NCBI RefSeq assembly: GCF_033118175.1
Contig: NC_083698.1
Location: 75,485,001-75,549,000 of the forward strand
Source of the DNA: Dama dama
Taxonomy: Eukaryota > Chordata > Mammalia > Artiodactyla > Cervidae
Direction of reading: 5' to 3'
Length of the DNA stretch: 64,000 nucleotides
Positions 11,194 through 22,413 of this stretch are shown one piece after another (positions within the stretch are counted from its first letter, which is position 1; every line of letters begins with the position of its first letter). The notes beneath the pieces were generated by a model that searched no databases, was not told where the DNA came from, and was given only the letters and a program-made list of their open reading frames with translations. A program made the translations under genes and the position numbers.

Positions 11194-11330
11194 CTTTTAA
11201 AAAAATATATTTTTTGGCTCCACCATGTGGCTCTTGAGATCCTAGTTCCCTAACCAGCAACTGAACCCATACCCCTCTGCCTTGGAAGTGCAAAGTCTCA
11301 ACCACTGGACTGCCAGAGAAGTCCCTGTTG
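11194..11330 (-). mobile_element. CHR-2 SINE
   Basis: Antisense: A-tail complement, TTTTTGGCTCCACCATGTGG, then CAACCACTGGACTGCCAGAG and AAGTCCCTG at the head. Flanked by the 9-bp duplication tgttctagt at 11185-11193 and 11331-11339. Confidence 0.88.
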
Positions 11331-11624
11331 TGTTCTAGTACTAATTTCATTAGATGCAGAGGACAATGTTCTCATTCCTTTATACATATGGGAATAGTAT
11401 CCTAAGACTGTGTGTTCTTCACATGAAAAAAAAGCACATGTCTCCATTGAACAAGTGAAGTTTTTGGCTGAAAACTGAAACTGTTGTGTAAGCAAATATT
11501 GCCCTGCCTTTTAGGCTGAATTAATTTTTTAGCATGCCATGCAAGAACCATTCCAATCTGACCTAAGGCCTCCAAACACTGTGTCTGCAGCTTCACACAC
11601 TTTCCATTTCTTACTGTATAGACA

Positions 11625-11700
11625 CAATGCTTCTTCTTGACTCCAAGTCTTTGTATATGCCATTTCCTTCTCTGGGATGCCTGCACACCTCTTGAGGGAA
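11625..11700 (+). mobile_element. Possible L2 fragment
   Basis: AGTCTTTGTATATGCCATTT and TCTCTGGGATGCCTGCAC resemble the L2 stretch 'cctttgcacttgctgttccctctgcctggaatgc'. Short match only. Confidence 0.4.
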
Positions 11701-11706
11701 GCTTAG

Positions 11707-11767
11707 CATGCTGCATTCCATGGGGTCGCAAAGAGTCAGACAGGACTGAGTTATTGAACTGAACTGA
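11707..11767 (+). mobile_element. BovB 3'-terminal fragment
   Basis: Only the last ~60 bases of BovB: CATGGGGTCGCAAAGAGTCA, a GACTGAGT block and the terminal GAACTGAACTGAC. It is an extremely 5'-truncated copy. Confidence 0.85.
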
Positions 11768-13017
11768 CTCAAAACCAACAATTCTGTGAGATCTTTCCCA
11801 AGTTGACCAGAATTGGCACTTCTCTCCTTGCTTCATGAAGTCTATAAAGTTACTACATAATGCAATTTTCTGCTTACAAGTCTATTTTTCCCAAGGTGAC
11901 CTTAAGAGCTATTTGAGGGTAAGAAATAGCAGTCTCTGTAGATCCAGCAGGTCATTGCCTGTCAAAGTTGTCATGAAATGTTTTTCAGATAAATTTTCAA
12001 TGACAAAGAGAATTCATTATTGTTTATAATGAATTTCCTTCTTCTAAATTTTCTTCTGGACCACCTTCCACTGACAGTTGAAGCTGCTTTTGATTTGGTG
12101 GTGTTCATTTTGTTTTTTTCCTCCCAGGAGGTTGCAATCACATCCTGCACAGAGGAACCAGCAAACCCAGTTCTGTCCTCTCATTATACGGACTCTGAGG
12201 CTCTTTTGTAAATGTCTGAGTTCAGCAAGTTCCCAGTCATATTCAGTGATGGCACTTCCCTTGTTGCATTCTGAAGCCAACACGCCAAAGACAATCTGTC
12301 TGGTTTTGATTGGTTAACACTTAACTGGGCAAAAATTTGTTTTGTAACACATAGTTCATGTCCAAGAGGTCTTGCAAGATTTCCAAAGCTTTTCCCACAC
12401 TGTTTTTCTTCTCACTCTCAAAAAGAAACCATGTTTTGCCAGAAACAAATTATCCCAATTCTCAAAAAGGTCTGCTCTTGACTAGGAAACTTTAACCCGT
12501 AAGAGTTCATGTGGGGCTTCATCTTGGCCATTCCTCATGTCCATGCATCCCAGTGTATACCTAATTGGCTTCTGGCTCAAGTAGCCAAGCTGAGTAGCAT
12601 CATCCCCTCTGCCTCCATCCCTCAAGGTTGCCGGACTTGAGTCAGCATGGGCTGGAGATAACCAAGACACTGAGTGGGAAAGTGGATCTGGGAAATGCCC
12701 AAGGACCTACATACTGGAAATGTTCTCCAATAAACAGCTGTGGTCACAACTGCCATTGGCCCCAGAGCAGGCAAATATTTTTTTCTTTTTTAAGCCAAAT
12801 GAGGTCTAGTTGGACTTCATCTCAGATTTTTATCTTGTTACCAGGTAGAACTGAAAAGATAGAAGAAAAATTTCAGAATAAAAAACTCCCTCTTTATTCA
12901 CAATAGGAGCAACTTCACATAAAACCTGAGATGCTCAATCAGTAAAATACATTTAACATGGTTTTATAAAAAGGAAACAAAAATTAGTGTAAAATCATGT
13001 CAAGAAAAAAAAAAGAG

Positions 13018-13211
13018 GGAGTGGAGGGATAAATTAGGAGTTTGGGATTAGCATATACACACTACTTTATCTAAGATAGGTAATCAACAAGGACCTACTC
13101 TATAGCATAGGGAACTCTATACTCTGTAATGGTCTATATGGGAAAAGAATCTGAAAAAGAATAGATATATGTATATTATAACTGCCACTCTGCTATACAC
13201 TGAAACTAACA
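13018..13211 (+). mobile_element. L1 3' end, cetartiodactyl type (left part)
   Basis: Sense L1 3' UTR: GGAGTTTGGGATTAGCATAT, CAACAAGGACCTACTCTATA, AGCATAGGGAACTCTATA and the end GAAACTAACA. The UTR is then interrupted by BovB and resumes at about 14558. Confidence 0.85.
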
Positions 13212-14178
13212 TTTCCAGCCACAGGACTGGAAAAGGTCAGTTTTCATTCCAATCCCAAAGAAAAGCAATGCCAAAGAATGCTCAAACTACCGCACAATTG
13301 CACTCATCTCATATGCTAGTAAAATAATGCTCAAAATTCTCCAAGCCAGGCTTCAACAGTACGTGAACCGTGAACTTCCAGATGTTCAAGCTGGTTTTAG
13401 AAAAGGCAGAGGAACCAGAGATCAAATTGCCAACTTCCATTAGATTATCAAAAAAGCAAGGGAGTTCCAGAAAAACATTTATTTCTGCTTTATTGACTAT
13501 GCCAAAGCCTTTGACTGTGTGGATCACCACAAACTGGAAAATTCTTCAAGAGATGGGAATCCCAGACCTGACCTGCCTCTTGAGAAATCTGTATGCAGAT
13601 CAGGAAACAACAGTCAGAATTGGACATGGAACAACAGACTGGTTCCAAATAGGGAAAGAAATACGTCAAGACTGTATATTGTCACTGTGCTTATTTAACT
13701 TATATGCAGAGTACATCATGGGAAACACTGGGCTGGATGAAGCACAAGCTGGAATCAAGATTGCCAGGAGAAATATCAATAACCTCAGATATGTAGATGA
13801 CACCATCCTTACAGCAGAAAGTGAAGAAGAACTAAAGAGCCTCTTGATGAAAGTGGAAGAGGAGAGTGAAAAAATTGGCTTAAAGCTCAACATTCAGAAA
13901 ACTAAGATCATGGCATCTGGTCCCATCACTTCATGGCAAATAGATGGGGAAACAGTGGAAACAGTGACAGACTTTATTTTTCTGGGCTCCAAAATCACTG
14001 CAGCCATGAAATTAAAAGATGCTTGCTCCTTGGAAGGAAAGTTATGACCAACCTAGACAGCATATTAAAAAGCAGAGACATTACCTTGCCAACAAAGGTC
14101 TATCTAGTCAAGGCTATGGTTTTTCCAGTATTCATATATGGATGTGAGAGTTGGACTATAAAGAAAGCTGAGCACTGA
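13212..14178 (+). pseudogene. BovB reverse transcriptase, broken
   Basis: Part of the RTE-type reverse transcriptase that copies BovB RNA into DNA at a nicked target. In one frame, 13489-13530 reads FIDYAKAFDCVDHH, which is motif A with its catalytic aspartate. After a frameshift just downstream, a second frame (13370-14047, 225 codons from its ATG) reads through the fingers and palm, with NLYADQET near the start and YVDDT at 13790-13804. That is motif C with Val in place of the usual Ala (YADD). A further frameshift follows near 14020, and a third frame runs from 13933 to 14178. Missing bases around 13530-13575 separate motif A from the rest. No endonuclease domain is present. It cannot encode a working enzyme. 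Confidence 0.92.
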
Positions 14179-14557
14179 AGAATTGATGCTTTTGAACTAT
14201 GGTGTTGGAGAAGACTCTTGAGAGTCCCTTGGGCTGCAAGGAGATCCAACCAGTCCATCCTAAATAAAATCAGTCCTGAATATTCATTGGAAGAATTGAT
14301 GTTGAAGCTGAAACTCCAATGCTTTGGCCACCTGATGCGAAGAACTGACTAATTTGAAAAGACCCTGATGCTGGGAAAGATTGAAGGCGGGAGGAGAAGG
14401 GGAAGACAGAGGATGAGATGGTTGGATGGCATCACCGACTCAATGGACATGAGTTTGAATAAACTCCGGGAGTTGGTAGACCGTTAGATGGACAAAGGCC
14501 TGGCATGCTGCAGTCCATGGGGTCGCAAAGAGTCGGACATGACTGAGCAACTGAACT
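13212..14557 (+). mobile_element. BovB (RTE) retrotransposon, 5'-truncated
   Basis: About 1.35 kb from the middle of the reverse transcriptase to the terminal GAACTGAACTG. The full element is about 3.2 kb, so the endonuclease end is missing. It sits inside an L1 3' UTR, which dates it as younger than that L1. The 3' region at 14290-14557 is the sequence that ruminant SINEs borrowed. Confidence 0.95.
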
Positions 14558-14600
14558 GAACTGTAAATCAACATTGTAAATACTCTGATACAAAATAAAA
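14558..14600 (+). mobile_element. L1 3' end, cetartiodactyl type (right part)
   Basis: AAATCAACATTGTAAATACT and the terminal AAAATAAAAAAG continue the L1 UTR interrupted at 13211, confirming that BovB landed inside it. Confidence 0.75.
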
Positions 14601-15224
14601 AAGTTTTAAAATTGCTATGAAACAAAGAAAAGAGTTATGTGTATAACTTATAGAAATAAAAAAAGTGACATATGTTAGTCACAGTTGAACTGTTATAAAC
14701 AGGATCCTGAGTGATTCATTTTCTCAAGAAGGTCAAACTGAGGGACATAGAGCATATTTCCCACCATGCTAGCCTCATTGACAATCACCAGAGATGTATC
14801 CTTTCTGGAACAATACAAGAGCCTCTGAGAATCTGACCTCTGCCTCCTCAGAGCCATTGTACCTGCTCTTGTCAGAGAACTTTATCTAAAGTGCATATCT
14901 GGTCATTCTAGCCTATTATTAAAACTTTTTACTAGGTCACCACTTAAAATATCTCATCTGAACTTTAAAGTCCACCATGACCTACTATATCTCACACAGC
15001 TCCCCACACAGTCAATCTATACTCTGGCCAATACAGGCTAAGGGAAATAGGTTATACACATGATTATTAATAAATCTACTAAGAGTTACTAAAGAAATAA
15101 AGGGAGGAATACAAATATATTTAAAAACTAGACCCTAAAAAATAGACAAGTATGTGTGCAGTCCTAGAAATAAAAAGGTATAATAATTGAAATGAAGCCC
15201 TTAATTGAGAGTTTAAATGTCAGA
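14601..15224. other. Unassigned sequence
   Basis: No gene or repeat recognised. The right part (after about 15050) grows A-rich and may be an extension of the old L1 that follows. Confidence 0.4.
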
Positions 15225-15706
15225 AACTGTGGAGAGAATTAGTGAGTTGAAGGACAAAACAAGAGAAATCACTAAGCAGGTGCCACAAAGAGATGAAGAA
15301 ATAAGATGTTAAGAGATACGGAAAAGACATGATTCAATATTTGTTCAGTAGCAGTTCTCAAAGGAAATAGACTAGAGAGTCAGAGAGGGGCAAATTTGAA
15401 GAGGTTATGATTGATAATTTCCCAGAATTAAAGGAACATATAAATCTGAGATTGAAAAGCCACGGCTTGAACAATGTAAACCCAAAGTTGAAAAAGAAAT
15501 CCACACATTTGCACACTGAGTTAAAACTTTAGAATTATCAAAAAGAAAAATTCTAGTAACAATTGGAAAGAAAAGGTAGATTCTCTTTAAAGTTATGAAA
15601 ATTAGACTAACAGAAGGGTCCTCAACAGCGAAGTGAAACTAACTAATGAGAAAATATCTTCAAAATATGGAGGAAAAATCCCATCCTTTTAGAATTCTAC
15701 ACACTA
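15225..15706 (+). mobile_element. Old L1M/HAL1-type ORF1 region (left part)
   Basis: Resembles the end of ORF1 in old L1 elements: GAGAATTAGTGAGTTGAAGG, ATAATTTCCCAGAATTAAAG (coding 'NFPELK'), AAGAAATCCACACATTTGCA and AGAAAAGGTAGATTCTCTTT. Heavily decayed. It stops at a BovB insertion and appears to resume at about 16725. Confidence 0.65.
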
Positions 15707-16712
15707 TGACCTGCCTCTTGAGAAACCTATATGCAGGTCAGGAAGCAACAGTTAGAACTGGACATGGAACAACAGACTGGTTCCAAATAGGAAAAGGAGT
15801 ACGTCAAAACTGTATATTGTCACCCTGCTTATTTAACTTATATGCAGAGTACATCATGAGAAACGCTGGGCTGGATGAAGCACAAGCTGGAATCAAGATT
15901 GCCGGGAGAAATATCAATAACCTCAGATATGCAGATGACACCACACTTATGGCAGAAAGTGAAGAGGAACTAAAAAGCTTCTTGATGAAAGTGAAAGAGG
16001 AGAGTGAAAAAATTGGCTTAAAGCTCAACATTCAGAAAACTAAGATCATGGCATCTGGTCCCATCACTTCACGGCAAATAGATGGGGAAACAGTGGAAAC
16101 AGTGGCTGACTTTATATTTTGGGGGCTCCAGAATCACTCCAAATGGTGATTGCAGCCATGAAATTAAAAGACGCTTACTCCTGGAAGGAAGGTTATGACC
16201 AACCCAGACAGCATATTAAAAAGCAGAGACATTACTTTGCCAACAAAGGTCTGTCTAGTCAAGGCTATGGTTTTTCCAGTGGTCATGTATGGATGTGAGA
16301 GTTGGACTGTGAAGAAAGCTTAGCACCGAAGAATTGATGCTTTTGAACTGTGATGTTGGAGAAGACTCTTGAGAGTCCCTTGGACTGCAAGGCTATCCAA
16401 CCAGTCCATCCTAAAGGAGATCAGTCCTGGGTGTTCTTTGGAAAGACTGATGCTGAAGCTGAAATTCCAATACTTTGGCCACCTCATGCGAAGAGTTGAC
16501 TCATTGGAAAAGACCCTGATGCTGGGAGGGATTGGGGGCAGGAGGAGAAGGGGACGACAGAGGATGAGATGGCTGGATGGTATCACCAACTCGATGGACA
16601 TGAGTTTGATTAAACTCTGGGAGTTGGTGATGGACAGGGAGGCCTGGCGTGCTGTGATTCATGGGGTGGCAAAGAGTCAGACATGACTGATGACTGAACT
16701 GAACTGAACTGA
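15707..16712 (+). mobile_element. BovB (RTE) retrotransposon, 5'-truncated
   Basis: About 1.0 kb, starting at the RT stretch TGACCTGCCTCTTGAGAAAC and ending GAACTGAACTGAACTGA. Closer to the family consensus than the 13.2 kb copy. It is inserted into an old L1M/HAL1-like element. I see no convincing target-site duplication. Confidence 0.95.
15708..16149 (+). pseudogene. BovB reverse transcriptase palm/thumb, broken
   Basis: One open frame covers the RT palm and thumb. An intact YADD catalytic motif C lies at 15928-15939, preceded by CLFNLYAEYIM and followed by KLNIQKTKIMAS. Apart from a few substitutions this is typical RTE reverse transcriptase. The frame opens upstream, in the flanking old L1 (ATG at 15646), so the first ~20 codons are not BovB. 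It closes at 16149, where the normal frame is lost by a small length change. Motif A and the endonuclease are absent because the element is 5'-truncated, so it is not a functional enzyme. Confidence 0.92.
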
Positions 16713-16724
16713 TCTGATGATGTT

Positions 16725-16840
16725 ATAATTTAATAGTGAAGGTAAAACAAAGAGTTTTGGACAAAAGCTGATAAATTTACTACTCACAGGTCTATTATTG
16801 GATGTAAGAGGTGAATTTAATTCAAAGGAAGGAGTGATTA
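16725..16840 (+). mobile_element. Old L1M/HAL1-type region (right part)
   Basis: AGTGAAGGTAAAACAAAGAG, GGACAAAAGCTGATAAATTT and AATTCAAAGGAAGGAG resemble the stretch after ORF1 in old L1s and continue the element left of BovB. Confidence 0.5.
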
Positions 16841-17324
16841 ATGTAGAGATGAACTTGAATGCTCTCTCAGAATCTACTTTACCTAACTCCTAAAACAAGG
16901 CTCCTAATAAAGTGAAGAGAGGCAAATGTGATCTTGGGAGAGTTTATTACAAGCTCTGCTTTCAGTTTTTTACTATCATTTCACCATTTTCTCTATGTCA
17001 ATGAAAACTAAGGAGATATTTATTTAGTCCTTAGTACACTGGGTTACTCATTTCTAGCGGGTAGGTGCCTCCAGTAAGGTTTTGGAATTTAACTAAAACA
17101 CATACTTTGTGTCAAGGTAAAACTTGAAGGCACTCTGACTAAATTCTGGAATTAATTTAGCAGAATCTACTTATGGCAAATCCCTGGTTCTTTATTTTCA
17201 TTTCTATGTTCTAAATTTATAATCACTTGTATGTTTTGTAAGGATTGCTGTAGAGACCATTTTTCTTATTAGCAAGATGTAGAAAGGGCAGGACACAGAA
17301 TAGGCAAGGCTATTTCAAGTCTCC
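16841..17324. other. Unassigned sequence
   Basis: No gene or repeat recognised. Confidence 0.4.
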
Positions 17325-17450
17325 CCATGTTGGCATTGTGAACTTGTGCAAGTTACTCAGCTTCTATGAACTATAATTTTCCTCATCTGTAGTATGGGGA
17401 TAATAATTGTTTCTCCCTGAGTTATCATGACAACTAAGGAGACTACTGTA
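17325..17450 (+). mobile_element. MIR SINE fragment
   Basis: Sense MIR core: TGAACTTGTGCAAGTTACTC, AATTTTCCTCATCTGTAGTA and TGGGGATAATAATTG, matching 'gggcaagttacttaacctct...cctcatctgtaaaatggggataataat'. Confidence 0.75.
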
Positions 17451-18274
17451 TGTGCACTCTTCCCATCTATATGTCATATGAGAAAGTCCACAACTAGTGC
17501 CCAGTTCTGGAAAATTGTTTCCTGGGACAGAGGTGTGTAGGAGTGTAAGTACCACCTTGCCTTGACTCTTGTGTGAGTGCATAGACAACCTTGTAATCCT
17601 CCCAGCACCCCATCCACACCATCCACCTCTTTGGAAACTTTAGAGATTTCAGGTCATGGGAATTGTGTCCTAAGTCACTTCCCTTGACTCTGTGGAATCT
17701 AGATCAGATGTGGTCATTGAGTATACCAGGGGGCAGTCCTCATCTGTGATGAGTGTTGTCAGACAATTTCTGGTCAGGGGCATCACACATCCTTACCCCA
17801 CTGAGTTTCCCACCCCCCTGAAATGTATCATAGAAGTGTGGCTTTTCTTCTCTTTCTGATCAGTTTCTCTTGTAGTGTCTCTGACTCATATGCATAACAC
17901 ACACTTTCTTCTCATGGGAACTGATGTTTATTCACAGTCCTCAGCTACACTTTGCCTAACCCTATAGTGTAAGGGTTTTAGCTTTCTGAACAGAAGCAAC
18001 TTTCATAACTGATTTAGTTCAGAAAAAGGAAATTCTGAGCATTATCTTGTGGTATCATGCCCTGTACGAGGGAAAATTATTTGAAATCCACTAGTTGGTT
18101 CCAGTGGCTGATATAAAAATGGGACGTGAGTGACCTCTTTGCCTCTCTTCCCTATCTTAATGGTGAAAAAGGATATTCATGTTTATACAATGTGAAAGGA
18201 CACAAAAGAAAGGGGAGAGGAAGAAGAAACTGAAGAAACCTAGCCTGTGCCATGCATGCAGTCTCTGTTCGGTG
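17451..18274. other. Unassigned sequence
   Basis: No gene or repeat recognised over about 0.8 kb. Confidence 0.4.
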
Positions 18275-18400
18275 GTGGAAGGTTCTATTCAGATATTACC
18301 TTATGTTGTTCTCATTTAACAGATGTTAAATCAAAGAGGTCAAGTAACTTTCTTGTCCTATAAATCCAGTACTTTTTCTACTATATCATATTGGGATATT
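18275..18400 (-). mobile_element. MIR SINE fragment
   Basis: Antisense core: TTCTCATTTAACAGATGTTA, AATCAAAGAGGTCAAGTAAC and TTTCTACTATATCAT. Diverged. Confidence 0.6.
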
Positions 18401-18906
18401 ATAATTCATTCAACTTTGAATTTTGATAGCAGAGGAAGTTGTGTGTGACTCACACTTCAGGATACTCAAAAGACTTAATCCCTTGTCTTTAGGGACTTAT
18501 AACCCAGTAGAGATCAAAGATCCTAAGTGCTGATTGATAATGGGTGATTAGGCCGATGGTTCCCAAGGGCAGGCAACCTGCCAGGCCTTCTTAGAGGGCA
18601 TTTGGAAATAAGGATAACTTGGGTTGCCACGGACAGGTGTTTTAGGATGAGTGGACAAGGACTGGTGATGCTAAAGATCTTCATTGTACGAGATAGCTGA
18701 ACAAAAGGTAACTTTTCCCTTCCCCAAATGTCAACTTTTGCCTGTGAAGGAAATTCTTGTATAATAGAAAATTCTGTAGAAATTTGGGGAAAAAAATAAT
18801 TCTAGATGTGTAGGTGAAAAAGTCTTCATCAAGGAGAAACTTTCAACTGTACTTTTAAGGAGGTATTGGATTTTGACATGTAGGCATATGGCAAGAAGAC
18901 ACTTCT
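18401..18906. other. Unassigned sequence
   Basis: No gene or repeat recognised. Confidence 0.4.
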
Positions 18907-18913
18907 AAGTAGG

Positions 18914-19124
18914 ACTTCCTGGTGGCTCAGATGGTAAATCGTCTGCCTACAATGCAGGGAGACCCAGGTTCAATCCCTGGGTCAGGAAGATCCCCTGGAG
19001 AAGGAAATGGCAACCCACTCTAGCACTCTTGCCTGGAAAATCCCATGGACGGAGGATTGTGGTAGGCTACAGACCATGGGATCGCAAAGAGTCCACACGA
19101 CTGAGCAACTTCACTTTCACTTTC
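18914..19124 (+). mobile_element. Bov-tA SINE
   Basis: Near-consensus full-length sense copy, from ACTTCCTGGTGGCTCAGATG to the terminal CACTTTCACTTTC. A short 7-bp duplication aagtagg flanks it at 18907-18913 and 19125-19131. Confidence 0.94.
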
Positions 19125-19131
19125 AAGTAGG

Positions 19132-19992
19132 CAATAATTGCATCTTTTTCCTGATTCCACATACTAGTGGTGATGACTGATGAGCTATGAAGCAAGGGAT
19201 GGAAGGACAGAGTGGTTAAGGGAATGTCTGGCCGCTTAGGTCTTGGTGAAAATACATGGAGAAGAAAGCCAGTGGCATGGTTCTGGCATAGTCCAGTCTG
19301 GGCCTAGAAAAGGAAAAAGTGAATCAGAGCTTTAGAATTTAGAGCTGGAAGAGATCTTGGGTATTATCTAGTCTTGCATTTCACAAAATATTTCTCAGAA
19401 CTCTTGTCTCACAAGATGCTCAATGATTTAAAAATTCTCCAATCAATTATGTTGAAAAATATAGAAAACCACATCCCGCTGGGGAAATTAGAGCCCAGTG
19501 CATCTGGGAAACCCCATGGTAAAGACACCTGCTACTTGAGATTTTCCAAACATAATTTACCATTAAACACTACTTATTATGTAACAGTACTCACGTTCTG
19601 GAAAATTCATTCTGAGAACCAACTATCTGTAGATCTAGTCTTATCCTTATGTGTCACCAATGGTAAGCTGAGGCTTGTGAAAGTTAAGTGACTTATCCAA
19701 GGAGAGAGCTAGAGCTAAAGATTGGCACTTATCACTTAATAAATTTTAGGAATATATATTAATATTTTATTATTCATATAATAGGATTAAAATTATACAT
19801 CTAATTATTATTTACTCAACAAAGCATTAAGCCCATACATGTGGAAAAAATAATCAACCATAAAAGGATTTCTAGAAATTAACTTTAATCCAGTAGCAAC
19901 TTCTATTCCTTTATACATTCCAGATCTTGGATTTTATACAAGTGTTTATTTTTTTCAACCTACATTTTTTGCTTATGAAGTCTAACAGTTAA
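19132..19992. other. Mostly unassigned, with one MIR-like piece
   Basis: Only a MIR-like segment at 19660-19735 is recognised (GGTAAGCTGAGGCTTGTGAA, GTTAAGTGACTTATCCAAGG, antisense). The 105-codon open frame at 19374-19691 has no domain I recognise and runs into that MIR piece, so I do not call it a gene. Confidence 0.45.
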
Positions 19993-20229
19993 CAATAATT
20001 AAGCACATATGATGCTCCAGGGTATGTGAAGGGCTTTGTATCCATTAATCCTAACAACAATTCTATAAGCCAGTTATCTTTATCATCTCATTCAAAGTTG
20101 AAGAAGCTGAGACTCAGAGAAATAAGGAACTTGACCAAAATTACAGAGCTCATAGGTAAAAGAGCTGAGCTTCTAACCCAGGTCTGTCTGACTCCAAAGT
20201 TTATAGTCTTAACCACTATGTTTTCATAA
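19993..20229 (-). mobile_element. MIR SINE, near full length
   Basis: Antisense MIR: ATTAATCCTAACAACAATTC, AGAAGCTGAGACTCAGAGAA, ATTACAGAGCTCATAGGTAA and TATAGTCTTAACCACTATG (tRNA-like end). Confidence 0.88.
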
Positions 20230-20989
20230 TATTCAGGAAGCTCTGTGGATTTAGAAGATTCCACACTGACATCTCAAACTGTTGCATATCCTCAAGCCCC
20301 AGTAAGAAAATTGAGTGACTTAATGGCTAAAGAATTCATACTAAGGCACTGACATGTTGAGCAAGCTCCAGCCTGCTATTTACTCTATGGCCCTCTATAA
20401 ATCATGAGGCCTTAGGAAAGAGGTGGGACTTTGTGTAGTCAACTTGGAAAAGATCACAGAGGTCAAAATTACATCATCAAGTTAGATCCGTGACTGACCA
20501 CCTACTTTGTCATCACTCGACCAGTTGAGTAAGACAGTCAGGCCATGAGAAGAAACATCAAGGACTCACATGCATACATACAGGCATGCTATTTTTTTGC
20601 CTTTCCTTTTATTAGTGACCTCTTATGGAACGCTGTAGGAAAATACTCAATTCCTGAAGTTTCACTGACTACAAATGAGGATGTCTGAACTAACTCTTGT
20701 TAAGAAACCGTAATTCAGAAAGACACAGACCCTGCGGTAACTGAACCTGTGAATTTCATTTTGCTTTACTTTTTTCTAAGTGAAATTGCCTCAGAAAACT
20801 GAAGGGCAACCTTACTTTCCATAGGTAGAATTTATGAAACTTGGCTAAATTTACAGAACTCATATTATTATATAAACAAAGTAAGCCATCTCATGATAGG
20901 CAGACATTGTGATTAACCTTTAAGGAAAACTAACACCAGAGTAATAAAATTGGCCTTGTGCAGAGTATGCCATCATTCAAAAACCATGG
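20230..20989. other. Unassigned sequence
   Basis: No gene or repeat recognised. Confidence 0.4.
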
Positions 20990-21060
20990 TCACATCCATT
21001 TCCTTTTTCTGATCCTCACAAGAACTTTTCAAAGCTGGCAGTTCTGTTAGTATGAATCTT
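20990..21060 (-). mobile_element. Possible MIR fragment
   Basis: TCTGATCCTCACAAGAACTT and a following GGCAGTTCTGTTAGTATGA are compatible with the antisense MIR end. Short and diverged. Confidence 0.4.
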
Positions 21061-21074
21061 TTTCATATTCATTC

Positions 21075-21365
21075 ACCCGTCATCTGTATTGAGTGGCTCT
21101 TTTGTGCCAGGCACTGGCAATACGGTAGCAAATGAGGACTTTGCTCATTTGGATAGGTTCTTTGCTCTTTGGAAGGTGGCAGTCAATGAAAGAATGGATA
21201 GGTAATAAGTAATTAAATAAGGAAATAAGATGGAAGAGTCATAGGTGCTATTTAGAGAATTCAAATAGATGACTGAGATGGAGTCTGGGCAGCTACTTTA
21301 GATGGGGTGGTCAAGGAAGGTATCTCAGAGCAGTGACACTTTAGCCTGAGACCTAAGTCCTAGTT
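21075..21365 (-). mobile_element. L2 LINE 3' end
   Basis: Antisense L2: TTGTGCCAGGCACTGGCAAT, ATAGGTAATAAGTAATTAAA, AGATGGGGTGGTCAAGGAAG and TGACACTTTAGCCTGAGACC match the L2 3' consensus in order. Confidence 0.8.
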
Positions 21366-21394
21366 CTGTAAGGATGGACGCAACCATTCTGCAT

Positions 21395-21515
21395 AGATTG
21401 GAAAATTGAGACTCAAAGAAATTCAGTGACTAAAAAGATTATATATAGTTAGTCCATGATGGACTTAGACTTCAATCTTAAGTTTCTGAGTCCAAAACCA
21501 GTGCTACTTCAGTCC
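21395..21515 (-). mobile_element. MIR SINE fragment
   Basis: Antisense: GGAAAATTGAGACTCAAAGA, AATTCAGTGACTAAAAAG and CCAAAACCAGTGCTACTTC. Confidence 0.65.
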
Positions 21516-22413
21516 AGCATCTCTTTCAACAACAAACATGGCAGAATATATAAATAATGCTCTCCACTGTTTTTGTGCATTAGGAAAGGCAGGTTAAACA
21601 ACATAAAAGGTCATTTTGAAAATTTAATACTTAAATTGTTGGTTATCAAATTTCTTCAAAATGAATAAGGAAACTGTAGTTTGAACTTTTAAGAAATATA
21701 TAGCTAAACTCAACCCGTGCCTGAATGATTATTTTCTGATCAAAAGGAATTTATACAATATTTTCAAGAGTTTCTTCTTTCTGCCTCTCCTACTCTTATA
21801 TTTGAGTATGTCTTTATTTCAAGCAGGAAAGGGTACAATATATAACAGCCCTGACTATTTTGTCCAATCCCTAGGACATATAATTTTTAGTTTCCTCTCT
21901 GCTAGTAGCATGCTAGATAATGCAAAGTATTTGAGCCTCTTTTTTACAAATATATTAACAAGATTATATGGCAAGCCTTTTTGGTGGAATAGTGCTGTTA
22001 TTACATTTTGAAAAAATGCCTGGAGTTTGTGCCTATAAATGATTAATAAATCTTTTAAAAGAAGTGTTGACAAGAATCTTTCCAGTATGGATTAAATGCA
22101 AATTTAAGAAGAGAGATAAAAAAATATATATATATATACACATGTACATATTCTACATATGTATATAAAGATTAGACCTCTGAGAGGCTATCTCTGATTC
22201 TTTGTATGAAAAAGAGGCAATTAATATATGTACATTTAACAAAAAAATTTAATATTGGGACTTAAAAATTTCATTCAAATTGGGAAAGACACAAAAATAT
22301 CATGTCTAAAATATACCCAGTTAAATAATAGCTATAATTGACCAAACTCTTGTTTAATTAGTTTGTGTTGGTATTAATTCATATAACTATACAATTTTAA
22401 AGTAATTAATCTT
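21516..22413. other. Unassigned AT-rich sequence with a short TA repeat
   Basis: No gene or named repeat recognised. A simple AT/TA stretch runs from about 22120 to 22165. Confidence 0.4.

Larger units (their letters stand above)
11340..13017. other. Mostly unassigned sequence with short L2 and BovB pieces
   Basis: Apart from a possible L2 piece and a 61-base BovB end (listed separately), nothing is recognised. The larger open frames at 11402-11836 and 12020-12317 overlap on both strands and show no domain. Confidence 0.4.

Noticed and set aside
13370..14047. 225-codon open frame as a host gene
   Set aside because: It is the BovB reverse transcriptase in a shifted frame; motif C (YVDDT) and the BovB 3' end follow.
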